A stretch of 64,000 nt of DNA, taken from assembly GCF_000478195.2 (NCBI RefSeq), contig NZ_AUZM01000025.1:1-64000 (forward strand), written 5' to 3'. Positions 9,209 through 17,304 of this stretch are shown in pieces. A program made the translations under genes and the position numbers. The notes under the pieces are model-generated. The model did not search any database. It was not told the DNA's origin and saw only the letters and a program-made list of their open reading frames with translations. Position 1 is the first letter of the stretch; every line of letters begins with the position of its first letter. The stretch is from Lyngbya aestuarii BL J. Lineage in GTDB: Bacteria; Cyanobacteriota; Cyanobacteriia; Cyanobacteriales; Microcoleaceae.

Positions 9209-10612
9209 TTAATGGTTGGATTCATAGTTTAGATAATCGCGCATTTTTTCAGCAAATAAACTGGTCATTTTTCGACATTGACCCGCCTGAATTTCTCGGG
9301 CTGCATCTAGAAATACAGTTTCATCTAAATAGTGAGTTAAATGTTGAATTAAAGAATCAAAAGCATTCGTATCTATAACCCCATCCGGCGAATTTAATCC
9401 TGCTTTATTCAACAAAACCTGAATCAACTGTTCCATAACCTGTTCTCGAATTTGATTGAGCATTTGCTTAAACTTTAAGATCCGACTAACTTGGGATTGA
9501 TTATTCATATTCAATTCCCGAGCCACCTCACCTTGAGATTTATTTTCAAAATAGATCAGTCGTAAGCTAGGTAAAAAATTAACAGCATAATCAGCATACC
9601 AGGTATTTTTTTGGAGTTGATGCAGGCGTTGGGAAAGCACCCGCTCAATCGCTTCCATAATAGCTCGACTGCGATATTCGTCTAGAAATTCAAGCTCTAT
9701 TGCGGGTGAATTAGAAGGTTGTAAAGTCGGAGTGGGGTTAACAACTTGTTCCTGTAGAAACTGAGCAATAGTTTTCAATCGATCCAACAGTTCAGGGGGA
9801 GAATGACATTGAATTCCTCGTTTCGCTAAATAATCGCGCATTTCCAGGAGTTGAGCTTCCGATGGTTCTGGACATTTGCCCCTTGCTCCTGACAATCGCC
9901 TGTCACGCCGATAAACTCCATGAAACACCTCCACTAAACTTTGATCATCGGGTGAAAGGGTTTCGGTTTGGTAATGTTTAATCTCATTCAGTCTCGCCCA
10001 AGGTGTAGTCAGTGATAGCCTGAATTCCACCCATAACATTCGGTTTAACTCTCGATGGCGACGAGTGAGTAAATAAGCCCACTTCCAGAGATCCCCTTTC
10101 GTTTGATTGAAGCTTCCGAGAATCTCCACCGAAAAATAGGAGTAGACTGAAGGCTGAACGGTTCCCTGATTGTCTAGAATAATTTGAGTTTGGCGGTTTG
10201 AGTCTAGCCCCACCCAAGTTTTACCATCATCAGTTAGCACTAGGGGCAATAAATCGAGAGTAGAAAAGCCATAGCGTTCACCGAATTGTTGAGCCAGCTT
10301 TTGACAGGCTTGAACGATTGCGTGGGAAACGTAGCACCGCAAACAAAGCCCTGCTATTGCCCAAGCGGGAATCGATGACAGAGAAGGATCACAATGTTGA
10401 TTGAGAAAGTGAGATAACAAAATCGCTTGAATCTTTCGATCCTGTTGACTGGAGAGTTCCTGGGGTTCACCCTCATAGGGAAACCAAGCTTGAAACTGTT
10501 GCCGGGCCAGCGGTAATACCTGATCTTGATATCCCTTCTGAAAATTAGGCGCATCATAGCTGACAAAATCGATCCTGCGTAATGTCCAGTATTTGTAGCT
10601 CGGAACCTCCAT
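9209..10612 (-). CDS. Sigma-70-like regulatory protein, cyanobacterial CHAT/DUF1822-associated type
   Basis: The product is 467 residues from the ATG at 10612, which follows GGAGAGATCGTAC. A TTG at 10642 and an ATG at 10627 are possible longer starts. The middle resembles sigma region 2/3 surroundings only loosely (WKWAYLLTRRHRELNRMLW). The C-terminal part has a convincing region-4-like helix-turn-helix: an amphipathic stretch, then SQGEVARELNMNNQSQVSR, which would read DNA. I recall similar proteins annotated as sigma-70-related next to DUF1822 genes in filamentous cyanobacteria. It is the first gene of the three-gene set and probably the transcriptional output of the system. Whether it binds core RNA polymerase cannot be told from sequence. 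Confidence 0.7.
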   Translation of the reverse strand: MEVPSYKYWTLRRIDFVSYDAPNFQKGYQDQVLPLARQQFQAWFPYEGEPQELSSQQDRKIQAILLSHFLNQHCDPSLSSIPAWAIAGLCLRCYVSHAIVQACQKLAQQFGERYGFSTLDLLPLVLTDDGKTWVGLDSNRQTQIILDNQGTVQPSVYSYFSVEILGSFNQTKGDLWKWAYLLTRRHRELNRMLWVEFRLSLTTPWARLNEIKHYQTETLSPDDQSLVEVFHGVYRRDRRLSGARGKCPEPSEAQLLEMRDYLAKRGIQCHSPPELLDRLKTIAQFLQEQVVNPTPTLQPSNSPAIELEFLDEYRSRAIMEAIERVLSQRLHQLQKNTWYADYAVNFLPSLRLIYFENKSQGEVARELNMNNQSQVSRILKFKQMLNQIREQVMEQLIQVLLNKAGLNSPDGVIDTNAFDSLIQHLTHYLDETVFLDAAREIQAGQCRKMTSLFAEKMRDYLNYESNH

Positions 10613-10889
10613 GTACGATCTCTCCATTGGGCTAGGACTCAAAATTGATTCTTCTCAACATGACAATTTCCCCTAGTCTCTGAAGATTTTAACTCATGCA
10701 GATCTGGGTCAACCGCAGAAATAATTGGCAGAACTTGCATAAGTTTACTCTAACAGGAGTTAGTCGGGAACGAGCCCAGCGATTCGATTTTAGATGACGA
10801 ACTGTTGTGCGTGTTTTGAACAGCATCGCCAGATTACCGTTTATCAAAACGATTTGGAATTGCTATAGATTTGCTTACTCCTTCCAAAA

Positions 10890-11858
10890 ATGATGTACAA
10901 GATAAGATTTCGAGTAAAATGGCAGAGATTCCTAATTTTTTTACTCTCATTTTTGCTCAGTTTAACTCCCCTAATCAAGACTGTCGCACAAGAAAAATCT
11001 CCGTTTTATTGGGATTTTATTAATGTAGAAATGGAGGTTCAAGAGAATGGAGATATGCTGATTAGTGAAACTCAAAAATATGTTTTTACTCAATCTCATT
11101 CCAATCAGCGATATCGATATATTCCTCTAGATAAGGTAGATGAGATTACGGATGTTGCCGTTTTTGAAAATGAAAAACAAATTCCGGCTGAAACGGGTGT
11201 TGAAAATAATCAACTTTGGATTCGATGGAAACATGAGCTTAATCCGCCGGAAGCACACACTTTTGTTTTGAAATATCGAGTGATTGGAGGTCTACAATTT
11301 AACGAGGATAATATTCGGGTTTATTGGAAAGCGATTTTTCCTGAACGAAATACTCGGATTGAAAAGAGCAAAATTGTCGTCAAACTTCCTCAAGCATTGT
11401 CTGGAAACATTCTAGAATATACAAGTTATGGTGTCTCAACCAATATTCGTGAGATTAATCCCTACACTTTTGAATTTGTTGCTCAACAACCCATTTATCC
11501 GGCGCAGCTAATAGAAGTTTTTATTGCTTTTCCTCAAAATATTCTGGATATACCGAAACCCAATTGGCAACGTTTTTCCTTCTTAAAAGCTGTTTTAGAT
11601 GTTTCTTTGTTCTATATTTCATTGTTCTCTTTAATTTTCATTATGAGAGGTATAAGTACCGATGGTGGTAGCAGTGCATATGGTAGCGGTACATTTGGCG
11701 GTGGCGGAAGTGGAGGTCGTCGAGGTAGAAGTACAGGTGGTGGTGGCGGTGGATGTGGCGGAGGCGGCGGTGGAGGTGGAGGTGGCGGCGGTGGAGGTGG
11801 AGGTGGCGGTGGAGGCGGTGGTGGCGGTGGAGGCGGTGGAGGTGGCGGTGGCGGCTAA
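10890..11858 (+). CDS. DUF2207-type membrane protein with polyglycine C-terminus
   Basis: The 322-residue protein has an N-terminal signal or anchor (FLIFLLSFLLSLTPLIKTVAQ), then an extracytoplasmic beta-rich DUF2207 domain (residues about 40-225; YWDFINVEMEVQENGDMLI, then RYRYIPLDKVDEITDV). One transmembrane helix follows at about 230-250 and a tail of about 70 residues that is nearly all glycine. DUF2207 proteins are usually about 550-600 residues with a larger cytoplasmic domain before a Gly-rich end, so this looks like a shortened version that kept the tail. Function unknown. It is transcribed away from the sigma-like gene across a 250-base gap in which I see no clear motif. Confidence 0.8.
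   Translation: MMYKIRFRVKWQRFLIFLLSFLLSLTPLIKTVAQEKSPFYWDFINVEMEVQENGDMLISETQKYVFTQSHSNQRYRYIPLDKVDEITDVAVFENEKQIPAETGVENNQLWIRWKHELNPPEAHTFVLKYRVIGGLQFNEDNIRVYWKAIFPERNTRIEKSKIVVKLPQALSGNILEYTSYGVSTNIREINPYTFEFVAQQPIYPAQLIEVFIAFPQNILDIPKPNWQRFSFLKAVLDVSLFYISLFSLIFIMRGISTDGGSSAYGSGTFGGGGSGGRRGRSTGGGGGGCGGGGGGGGGGGGGGGGGGGGGGGGGGGGGGGGG
11674..11857 (+). repeat. GGN triplet repeat encoding polyglycine
   Basis: An almost uninterrupted run of GGT, GGC and GGA codons, with only a few Ser, Arg, Thr, Phe and Cys codons near its start. The arrangement GGTGGCGGTGGAGGC recurs, as expected from slippage or unequal crossing over. Its length probably varies between strains. It ends directly at the TAA. 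Confidence 0.85.
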
Positions 11859-12034
11859 AACTTCCCTTGGAAAAAACTTGATGGTCAGACAAGCAAAAAG
11901 ACAATAAATGCCACCTTATATGAAATTGAAAAATAATGCTACAGATCAATTTCTGGACTTCCCTTGCTGACTCCGATCCTTTGCCCCCTGCAACCCCCAA
12001 AGCCGTTTCATTTTCCCCCTAAAACTTGATTTGT

Positions 12035-12091
12035 GGGGAGGTAGGGAGGTAGGGAGGTAGGGAGGTAGGGAGATGGGGAGGTAGGGAGACA
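12035..12091 (+). repeat. Tandem G-rich octamer repeat (GGTAGGGA)
   Basis: About seven tandem copies of an eight-base unit close to GGTAGGGA, one with GGAGATGG. The regularly spaced runs of three or four G could form a G-quadruplex on this strand. A C-rich stretch of similar type (TCCCCACCTCCCTATCG) occurs at about 63140. Confidence 0.75.
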
Positions 12092-12134
12092 GTTCTCAGT
12101 GACCTGTTATCAGCACAAACTTATGACTCGGTTA

Positions 12135-12155
12135 TTTCCGGCGAGACTTAGTTTG
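12135..12155 (-). repeat. Dispersed repeat, CAAACTAAGTCTC family, copy 1
   Basis: This 21-base stretch is the exact reverse complement of 13442-13462 and matches 60610-60630 with two changes. Core on the minus strand: CAAACTAAGTCTCGCCGGAA. Confidence 0.65.
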
Positions 12156-12213
12156 TTAGAAAGTGTTCACTTCTGCTTCTTACCTTTTACCTTTTGTCTT
12201 CTGATGAGAGCAA

Positions 12214-12238
12214 TAAAAAAGCATGAATTTAATCATGC
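12214..12238 (-). terminator. Intrinsic terminator for the PEP-CTERM gene
   Basis: Read on the minus strand: stem GCATGA/TCATGC with loop TTAAAT, followed directly by six to seven T. It lies about 100 bases beyond the stop of the PEP-CTERM gene. Confidence 0.75.
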
Positions 12239-12337
12239 CTAGACGAAGTATTAATATCAAACCATCAGGAAAACTGTTGTTAATATTGAAAATTAACCAA
12301 ACTTTAACGTCTTCAACGAGAGAATCAATCAAGAGAA

Positions 12338-13063
12338 TTATTGGTGAGATGAAGTGATTTTTTTGCGCGATAACCAACCTGCACTTGCAACCAATCCTAA
12401 ACCAAGCATAACCGAGGGTTCAGGAACTTCTTGAGTTTTCTCGTATTCATAAACGACAGAAACCATTGCACCGCCTTGGGTGTTAATTTGAGAAACAATA
12501 TTTGCTGACCCCGTAACTTTGGAGTTGGTGAAAGCGGAAAATAGGAAATCAATATTACCGTCTCCGATAAAAGCATTTAAGAAACTTTGGTCTGTATAGG
12601 TTTTTTCGCCCGAAGCTACAGCAGTTAATCCGGAGAAGGAACCCCCCGAAGTTCCGCCAAAATCAAACGTCCCATCATAAGCGGTGGCGTTGAGTGAATC
12701 TGCTTTGTTTGCTGTTTCATCAAATAAAGTCCCTAAAATCTCAGACCCCATTAACTGTAGATTACCGGATAAATCAAACGTTAGGGTTTGGTCTTTGGCG
12801 TCTAAGTTTTCAACATTTGCATTCCCAACGATTTGTCCATCAAAGTTAACTTTAACGCTTTTGAGTGTTCCTAGACTAACATCGAACTTTTGAACCGACA
12901 GCAGTGCATCTTCAATATCTGTAGTAGCGAGTCCAAAAGTGTCACTGTAGGATTTTGTCATCATCGCAGCATTTGCAACGCCAGCCGTCGCTATTAAGCC
13001 TGTCAATGTCGTTACGGTGGTTAAACCTGCGATGAGTTTAGGGTTGATGAATGAGTTAGTCAT
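12338..13063 (-). CDS. PEP-CTERM-anchored exported protein
   Basis: The 241-residue protein has an N-terminal signal peptide (hydrophobic core then GVANAAMM, likely cleaved after ANA), a beta-rich body and a C-terminal sorting signal. The signal consists of VPEPS at about 217-221, a hydrophobic helix LGLGLVASAGWL and basic residues RKK. These are the parts of a PEP-CTERM tail recognised by exosortase. The body (NFDGQIVGNANVENL, then LTFDLSGNLQLMGS) resembles the choice-of-anchor E type, whose role is unknown. Such proteins go to the cell surface or sheath. No exosortase gene is in the window. A terminator follows at 12214-12238. Confidence 0.85.
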   Translation of the reverse strand: MTNSFINPKLIAGLTTVTTLTGLIATAGVANAAMMTKSYSDTFGLATTDIEDALLSVQKFDVSLGTLKSVKVNFDGQIVGNANVENLDAKDQTLTFDLSGNLQLMGSEILGTLFDETANKADSLNATAYDGTFDFGGTSGGSFSGLTAVASGEKTYTDQSFLNAFIGDGNIDFLFSAFTNSKVTGSANIVSQINTQGGAMVSVVYEYEKTQEVPEPSVMLGLGLVASAGWLSRKKITSSHQ

Positions 13064-13543
13064 AGGGGTTTAGGTGTCGTGTGTTGTTAATCGAGTGATG
13101 TTTTTGTGTGTGTCAAATCTAGAACCTATTATCAAGGGGGTCTAGAAAACGGACTGTGATTTTTGTCACCTCATTAAAGCAAATTAATCACGGAGTGAGT
13201 CAGAAAAAAGGTTGATATCCTATATCCTCAAGGAATTTGTTCATCCAGTTTACCGATTTAAACACGTAAGTATTTTATTAAATTATTGTATAAATTTTAA
13301 CTTTAGTAATTGCGTAAAAACTCGCGAATTTTGAATGAGTGTATTTTTGATGCAGAAAATATTGCACTACGCATTTAAGTTAGGACATTTCTAGATCCTA
13401 AAACCCTTTCACAGTCTACTGTTCCCTGTTCCCTAAGATTGCAAACTAAGTCTCGCCGGAAACCGCCGGGCCGCAAGGCAAGCGCTGTTCCCTGTTCCCG
13501 ATTCAAGTAGCGCTATATTGCGTGATTCTGCGGTCAACCCCAT
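13064..13543. other. Intergenic region between PEP-CTERM and fasciclin genes
   Basis: It should hold the promoter of the leftward PEP-CTERM gene. It also contains one copy of the CAAACTAAGTCTC repeat (13442-13462) flanked by two TGTTCCCTGTTCCC stretches, typical degenerate noncoding repeats. I see no convincing ORF. Confidence 0.5.
13442..13462 (+). repeat. Dispersed repeat, CAAACTAAGTCTC family, copy 2
   Basis: Exact reverse-complement match to 12135-12155. The GC-rich flank GGAAACCGCCGGGCCGC and nearby CTGTTCCCTGTTCCC suggest a larger decayed element of which this is the conserved part. Confidence 0.65.
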
Positions 13544-13584
13544 AAAAAATCCCCAGTCTGCAAGTCACAACCTTACAAACCGGG
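13544..13584 (-). terminator. Intrinsic terminator for the fasciclin gene
   Basis: On the minus strand CCCGGTTTGT pairs along ten positions, with three G-T wobbles, with GCAGACTGGG. A GATTTTTTATG tail follows. It starts about 40 bases after the fasciclin stop codon. Confidence 0.65.
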
Positions 13585-13626
13585 AAAGTTAATCGTTATT
13601 CAGTTTTTTGAGTTGAATTACTGTTA

Positions 13627-14295
13627 TTATTCAGCCCCAGGCATCAGCACAGTATCAATAACATGAATTACGCCATTACTGCCGACAATATCAGTCTTAG
13701 TGACTTTGCCATTATTGACTTGAACTTCGTTGGTGTCGGAGTTAACAGAAATCTCTAGCGCTTCTCCTTCAACGGTTTCAACAGCACCGGGTTGAATTTC
13801 AGTAGACAGAACCTTCGCCGGAACAACATGATACTTGAGAATTTGAACCAACTTATCCTTATTTTCAGGCTTCAGCAAGTCTTCAACGGTTCCTTCTGGT
13901 AATGCAGCAAAAGCTTCATCTGTCGGTGCAAATACAGTGTAGGGGCCTTCAGCTGATAAAGTTTCGGCTAAGTCAGCCGCATTAATCGCCGCAACTAACG
14001 TGCTAAACGTACTATCTCCACTGGCAATGGCAACAATATTTTCTCCCTCAGCTTCTGTTGCTGTGGGGGTTGCAGTTGTATCGGTGTTGTCAGTTGCCAA
14101 AGCCTCACTAGCGGGTTCTACTTCCGGCGCTTCCGTTACAGCAATGGGTTCTGTCGGTTCGCTCGCCTGTTCAGTAGCAGGTTCTTCAGTGGTATTGGTT
14201 GCAGTGGGTGAGTTGCAAGCAGCTAATACAGTTGTACTGGCTAAAGCAGCAAATAGAACGAAAAGGCGTTTTGTCATCTGAGTCATTTTGTTCAT
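13627..14295 (-). CDS. Fasciclin-domain lipoprotein
   Basis: The 222-residue protein has a lipoprotein signal peptide ending in VLAAC (Cys about residue 26). A Thr/Glu/Ala/Pro-rich linker follows to about residue 85. One complete fasciclin (FAS1) domain fills the rest, with its two signature blocks: FSTLVAAINAADLAETL and GPYTVFAPTDEAFAALP, then YHVVPAKVLS and GVIHVIDTVLMP. FAS1 domains mediate adhesion at cell surfaces; here the lipid anchor would hold it in the outer or cytoplasmic membrane with the domain outside. Met4 and Met7 are alternative starts. It has its own terminator and appears to be monocistronic. Confidence 0.9.
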   Translation of the reverse strand: MNKMTQMTKRLFVLFAALASTTVLAACNSPTATNTTEEPATEQASEPTEPIAVTEAPEVEPASEALATDNTDTTATPTATEAEGENIVAIASGDSTFSTLVAAINAADLAETLSAEGPYTVFAPTDEAFAALPEGTVEDLLKPENKDKLVQILKYHVVPAKVLSTEIQPGAVETVEGEALEISVNSDTNEVQVNNGKVTKTDIVGSNGVIHVIDTVLMPGAE

Positions 14296-14482
14296 AACTG
14301 TTTATACCACGTAGATAAAAGTAACGAATCTTTATCGAACTTAGCGCATCTTAACACAGCCTTAACCGAAGTCAAGTTGTTTGAGAGTGCAGTTAACCGC
14401 ACCTACAAAATCATTTCGTCCCACTTCGGAAAATAACCAAAATTAGATATTAATCCATCCGTAAATCTAACTAAAGGAGGAT

Positions 14483-16630
14483 TTAAAACTGCCCCAACGC
14501 TCCCCAGACAATACCCGAAATCGTACCCCAAACCGCTCCGACTCCGGCAGAAACCACCATCGCCCCTAAAAACATCGGCATCGCTTCTCCCGATGTACTA
14601 CTGAGAAAATCAGGAAATACGACTGCTGCGATCGCCCCGACAGCCGCCCCAGCGATCGCCCCCAAAAAATTCCCCCAAATTCCGCCCACAATCGCTCCTT
14701 TTGTCCCCACCATCTTCATCGACAAGGGTAAAGGCGGCACTCCCCCAATACTCCCAAACGTTGCCCCGGAGAGAATTCCACCTAATGCCCCCAAACCTGC
14801 CGCCACCGTCGCCATTACCAACATTTGTGACATCAACTTCGGCGTCAGCGTTAAACTCATCTGCATTTGCCATTCTCCCCACAAGACTGCCCCAATAGCC
14901 AACACCGCCCCTGTGATCGACCCCAACAACGCCCCCCAAACACTGCCAGACACCGCCCCCCTCAAGCCTCTGACTCCTCCAGTTGTCGGCAGCGATAAAG
15001 GGGGTTTAAACACACACCAGATCGATCCCCAAATTAACCCCAAAAATGCCCCCCAAAGCAAGGTTTGACCAACAACCATCTCGCCCGTTAACGCCCCAAA
15101 CAAAATACCCGAAATCGCGGCTGCAATCATCGCCCCGCAAAAACTGCCCACAATAAACGCTTTCCAGCGATTTAAACCCCTCGGAGGCGGTAAAAACATA
15201 CTAATCGAAACCCCAAAAAACGCCCCCCAAATCGTTCCCACAAACATCCCCCCGAGAATACCGCCAGTTCCTCGGAAAAACCCAAACATAATCGCCATAA
15301 TTGCTGAAGAACAAGCTACACCCCAAATTCCGCCCAAGATCGCCCCTTGCATCAAGTTCAACATCAAAGATTGAATTTGTGGCGATAACCCTCTGGAAAT
15401 TGTTCGGGTACGAGGACGATAACGAGAACGAGAGGAAGTAACGGCTTGTCTGACGGTCGCCCGAGGTTGAATAGCGGTCTGTGTCGGAATCAGTGATTGC
15501 GCGGAGCGTAGTGGCGAAGCCAATCGCAGCGTTGAACGCCTTTTCCGCTTCGGTTTGAGGGGTTTGAGGGGGAGTCCCTGTTGAACATCTTCGCGAGAGG
15601 GAAAGGGATCACGTCCGCCCAGTTTGGAGGTGCGTTCACACCACGGACAAGTGTTTAAATGACGACCATAACGGTGTTGACTGTATTTGTCGCAGGTGAG
15701 AAGGTTTTCTTCGGCTTCGATCAAGGTTAATAGCCAAGTTCTGGCATCAGGTCGGGCTTTGGGGTTTGTGTGTCCATCTTGGAAACACCGCAAAAATAAT
15801 TCTTGCAGTTTGGGATGGAGGATTTCAAATGAAGGTGCCAACGGCATCGGTTTGTAGGGAACCCGGTTGTCTCCATAGACAAAATGACCAGCTTTAATGC
15901 GGGTTTCAATTGCGGGCGGATCACCACTCCCTTTATAAACACCAGAAAAAGGGTGTGTTCCTTCCATTAAGAGTTGAAAGATTAACACTGCTAACCCAAA
16001 CCGATCATGTTCTGAGGTACGATCGCGATCGCGAAAGGTTTGACCTTGTAATTCTGGGGGGGTAAATTCAGCTTTTCCGACGGGACAGCGATAAACGGTT
16101 TTGGTTTGGGGATCTCGAACTTGAAAGGAGTCTGTATCAACTAGGGTGACTAAAGCAGTATCGGAGACTAAGATATTGGACTCGTTGACATCGCCGATCA
16201 CGTAGTTACTAGCGTGTAAGTCGGTGACGGAGGCGACTAAGTTGCGGGCGGTACGATGTAGGTAGAGGTAGTTAAAGAGGGGTTTGCGTTCCCGCCGAGT
16301 TTTGGGGGTATAAAAGGTATGGACGGGTAGCGATCGCGTTACACTGGGCATCAAGAACCCGACGATTTTTCGCTTGTTGTCGGGGGTACAGAGAAGATCG
16401 ACAGGCCATGCGATCGCCGTGACTCCGGGCATTACCGTTAACGTCTGAGGCGGGTTATTAAACATGACGGTGAGTTTGTCGGCGTCTTCCTCTGTCGGTT
16501 TATGATAGATTTTCGCAACCAATGAGGAATCTTCGACAACCGGAAATATGCGACCTTCTCCACCACTGGCGATCAGGTTGCTGGTATCTAGGGTGATTTT
16601 CTGTCCGGTGAACTGGCGTTGCAGCCGCAT
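14483..16630 (-). CDS. Protein kinase-like protein with zinc-ribbon-like motif and glycine-rich membrane domain
   Basis: Residues 1-300 form a eukaryotic-type kinase fold: glycine loop GGEGRIF (23-29), Lys40 in LVAKIY, a catalytic-loop-like GDVNESN (Asp147, Asn152) and VDTDSFQV in place of DFG. The usual HRD motif is altered, as in a bacterial subfamily I have seen annotated as kinase-like. A Cys/His cluster (CDKYSQHRYGRHLNTCPWC) at about 310-335 could bind zinc. A basic linker follows, and residues about 425-715 are a glycine-rich membrane region with repeated GGIWG/GAxxG glycine-zipper motifs. Part of the linker (RLASPLRSAQSL) is encoded by a dispersed DNA repeat. Activity and substrate are unknown. 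Confidence 0.78.
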   Translation of the reverse strand: MRLQRQFTGQKITLDTSNLIASGGEGRIFPVVEDSSLVAKIYHKPTEEDADKLTVMFNNPPQTLTVMPGVTAIAWPVDLLCTPDNKRKIVGFLMPSVTRSLPVHTFYTPKTRRERKPLFNYLYLHRTARNLVASVTDLHASNYVIGDVNESNILVSDTALVTLVDTDSFQVRDPQTKTVYRCPVGKAEFTPPELQGQTFRDRDRTSEHDRFGLAVLIFQLLMEGTHPFSGVYKGSGDPPAIETRIKAGHFVYGDNRVPYKPMPLAPSFEILHPKLQELFLRCFQDGHTNPKARPDARTWLLTLIEAEENLLTCDKYSQHRYGRHLNTCPWCERTSKLGGRDPFPSREDVQQGLPLKPLKPKRKRRSTLRLASPLRSAQSLIPTQTAIQPRATVRQAVTSSRSRYRPRTRTISRGLSPQIQSLMLNLMQGAILGGIWGVACSSAIMAIMFGFFRGTGGILGGMFVGTIWGAFFGVSISMFLPPPRGLNRWKAFIVGSFCGAMIAAAISGILFGALTGEMVVGQTLLWGAFLGLIWGSIWCVFKPPLSLPTTGGVRGLRGAVSGSVWGALLGSITGAVLAIGAVLWGEWQMQMSLTLTPKLMSQMLVMATVAAGLGALGGILSGATFGSIGGVPPLPLSMKMVGTKGAIVGGIWGNFLGAIAGAAVGAIAAVVFPDFLSSTSGEAMPMFLGAMVVSAGVGAVWGTISGIVWGALGQF
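15490..15531. repeat. Dispersed HIP1-like repeat inserted in the kinase gene linker
   Basis: The stretch GATTGCGCGGAGCGTAGTGG and its continuation GCGAAGCCAATCGC look like the short dispersed elements that in cyanobacteria begin and end in HIP1-like GCGATCGC ends. It keeps the reading frame and supplies about 14 codons of the linker between the zinc-ribbon-like motif and membrane domain. Confidence 0.5.
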
Positions 16631-16792
16631 ATCGCAGGGAGGGGGAGTTTAACGGGTTTATTGATAATCATATAGCCATTCTTTCTCAAGCATAACGTTT
16701 CTAGGCATTGCGATCGCGTAGCTTGTGTATCAGAACTCTACAATTTGCACTCAAACGCTAATATTAATCTATCCTCTCCTGATTCTGATGTT

Positions 16793-17227
16793 ATGGAAGA
16801 AATTCTAGAGTTAAAAGAATTACTGCTCAAAGGCGACATCAAAGGTTCACTCGCGATTGTTGAGGAATTAGAAGAAATGAGTCGAGATGATATTATTAAT
16901 AATATTCGCAGTCATGGGATTATTTTACTCCTTTATCTGATTAAACAACAAGCCGAAAATCGCACAACTCGCTCTTGGGATGTTTCCATTCGCAATTCAG
17001 TTCGAGAGGTTAGACGAAAAAATAAACGTCGGAAAGCCGGGGGTTATTATCTCAATCAAGATGAATTACTCAAAACCTTAGAAGAAGCCTATTTAAACGC
17101 GATCGATCAAGCTTCTCTAGAAGTTGAAGAAGGGCGTTATGATTCGAGAGAGTTAAAACAAAAAGTTAATCAAGAAGCGATTTTGCATCAAGGGTTAAAT
17201 TTAATTCTCTCAGATGAAGATAGTTAA
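16793..17227 (+). CDS. DUF29 family protein
   Basis: A 144-residue protein from the ATG at 16793. A TTG 48 bases upstream extends the frame, but the family normally begins near MEEILELKELLL, so the ATG is preferred. The centre has the DUF29 signature: NNIRSHGIILLLYLIKQQ, TTRSWDVSIRNSV and a basic patch RRKNKRRK. DUF29 is a small helical family, abundant in cyanobacteria, with no assigned function. It is divergent from the kinase gene and followed by a strong inverted repeat at 17305-17344. Confidence 0.85.
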   Translation: MEEILELKELLLKGDIKGSLAIVEELEEMSRDDIINNIRSHGIILLLYLIKQQAENRTTRSWDVSIRNSVREVRRKNKRRKAGGYYLNQDELLKTLEEAYLNAIDQASLEVEEGRYDSRELKQKVNQEAILHQGLNLILSDEDS

Positions 17228-17304
17228 ATCATTATTTAACTGTTGGGGCGATTTTGTTGTTTCCAGTTTTCTATTTCATCAATAGGAAATTGAGAAAATA
17301 ATCG

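Larger units (their letters stand above)
11859..12213. other. Intergenic region with G-rich repeat and dispersed repeat copy
   Basis: No gene is supported here. It carries the G-rich octamer array at 12035-12091 and a copy of the TTTCCGGCGAGACTTAG dispersed repeat at 12135-12155. Frames across it on the minus strand are low-complexity shadows of the GGN tract. Confidence 0.5.

Noticed and set aside
11641-12000. His/Arg-rich and Val/Ala-rich frames over the polyglycine tract
   Set aside because: They are the other reading frames of the GGN repeat, with low-complexity composition and no ribosome-binding site.
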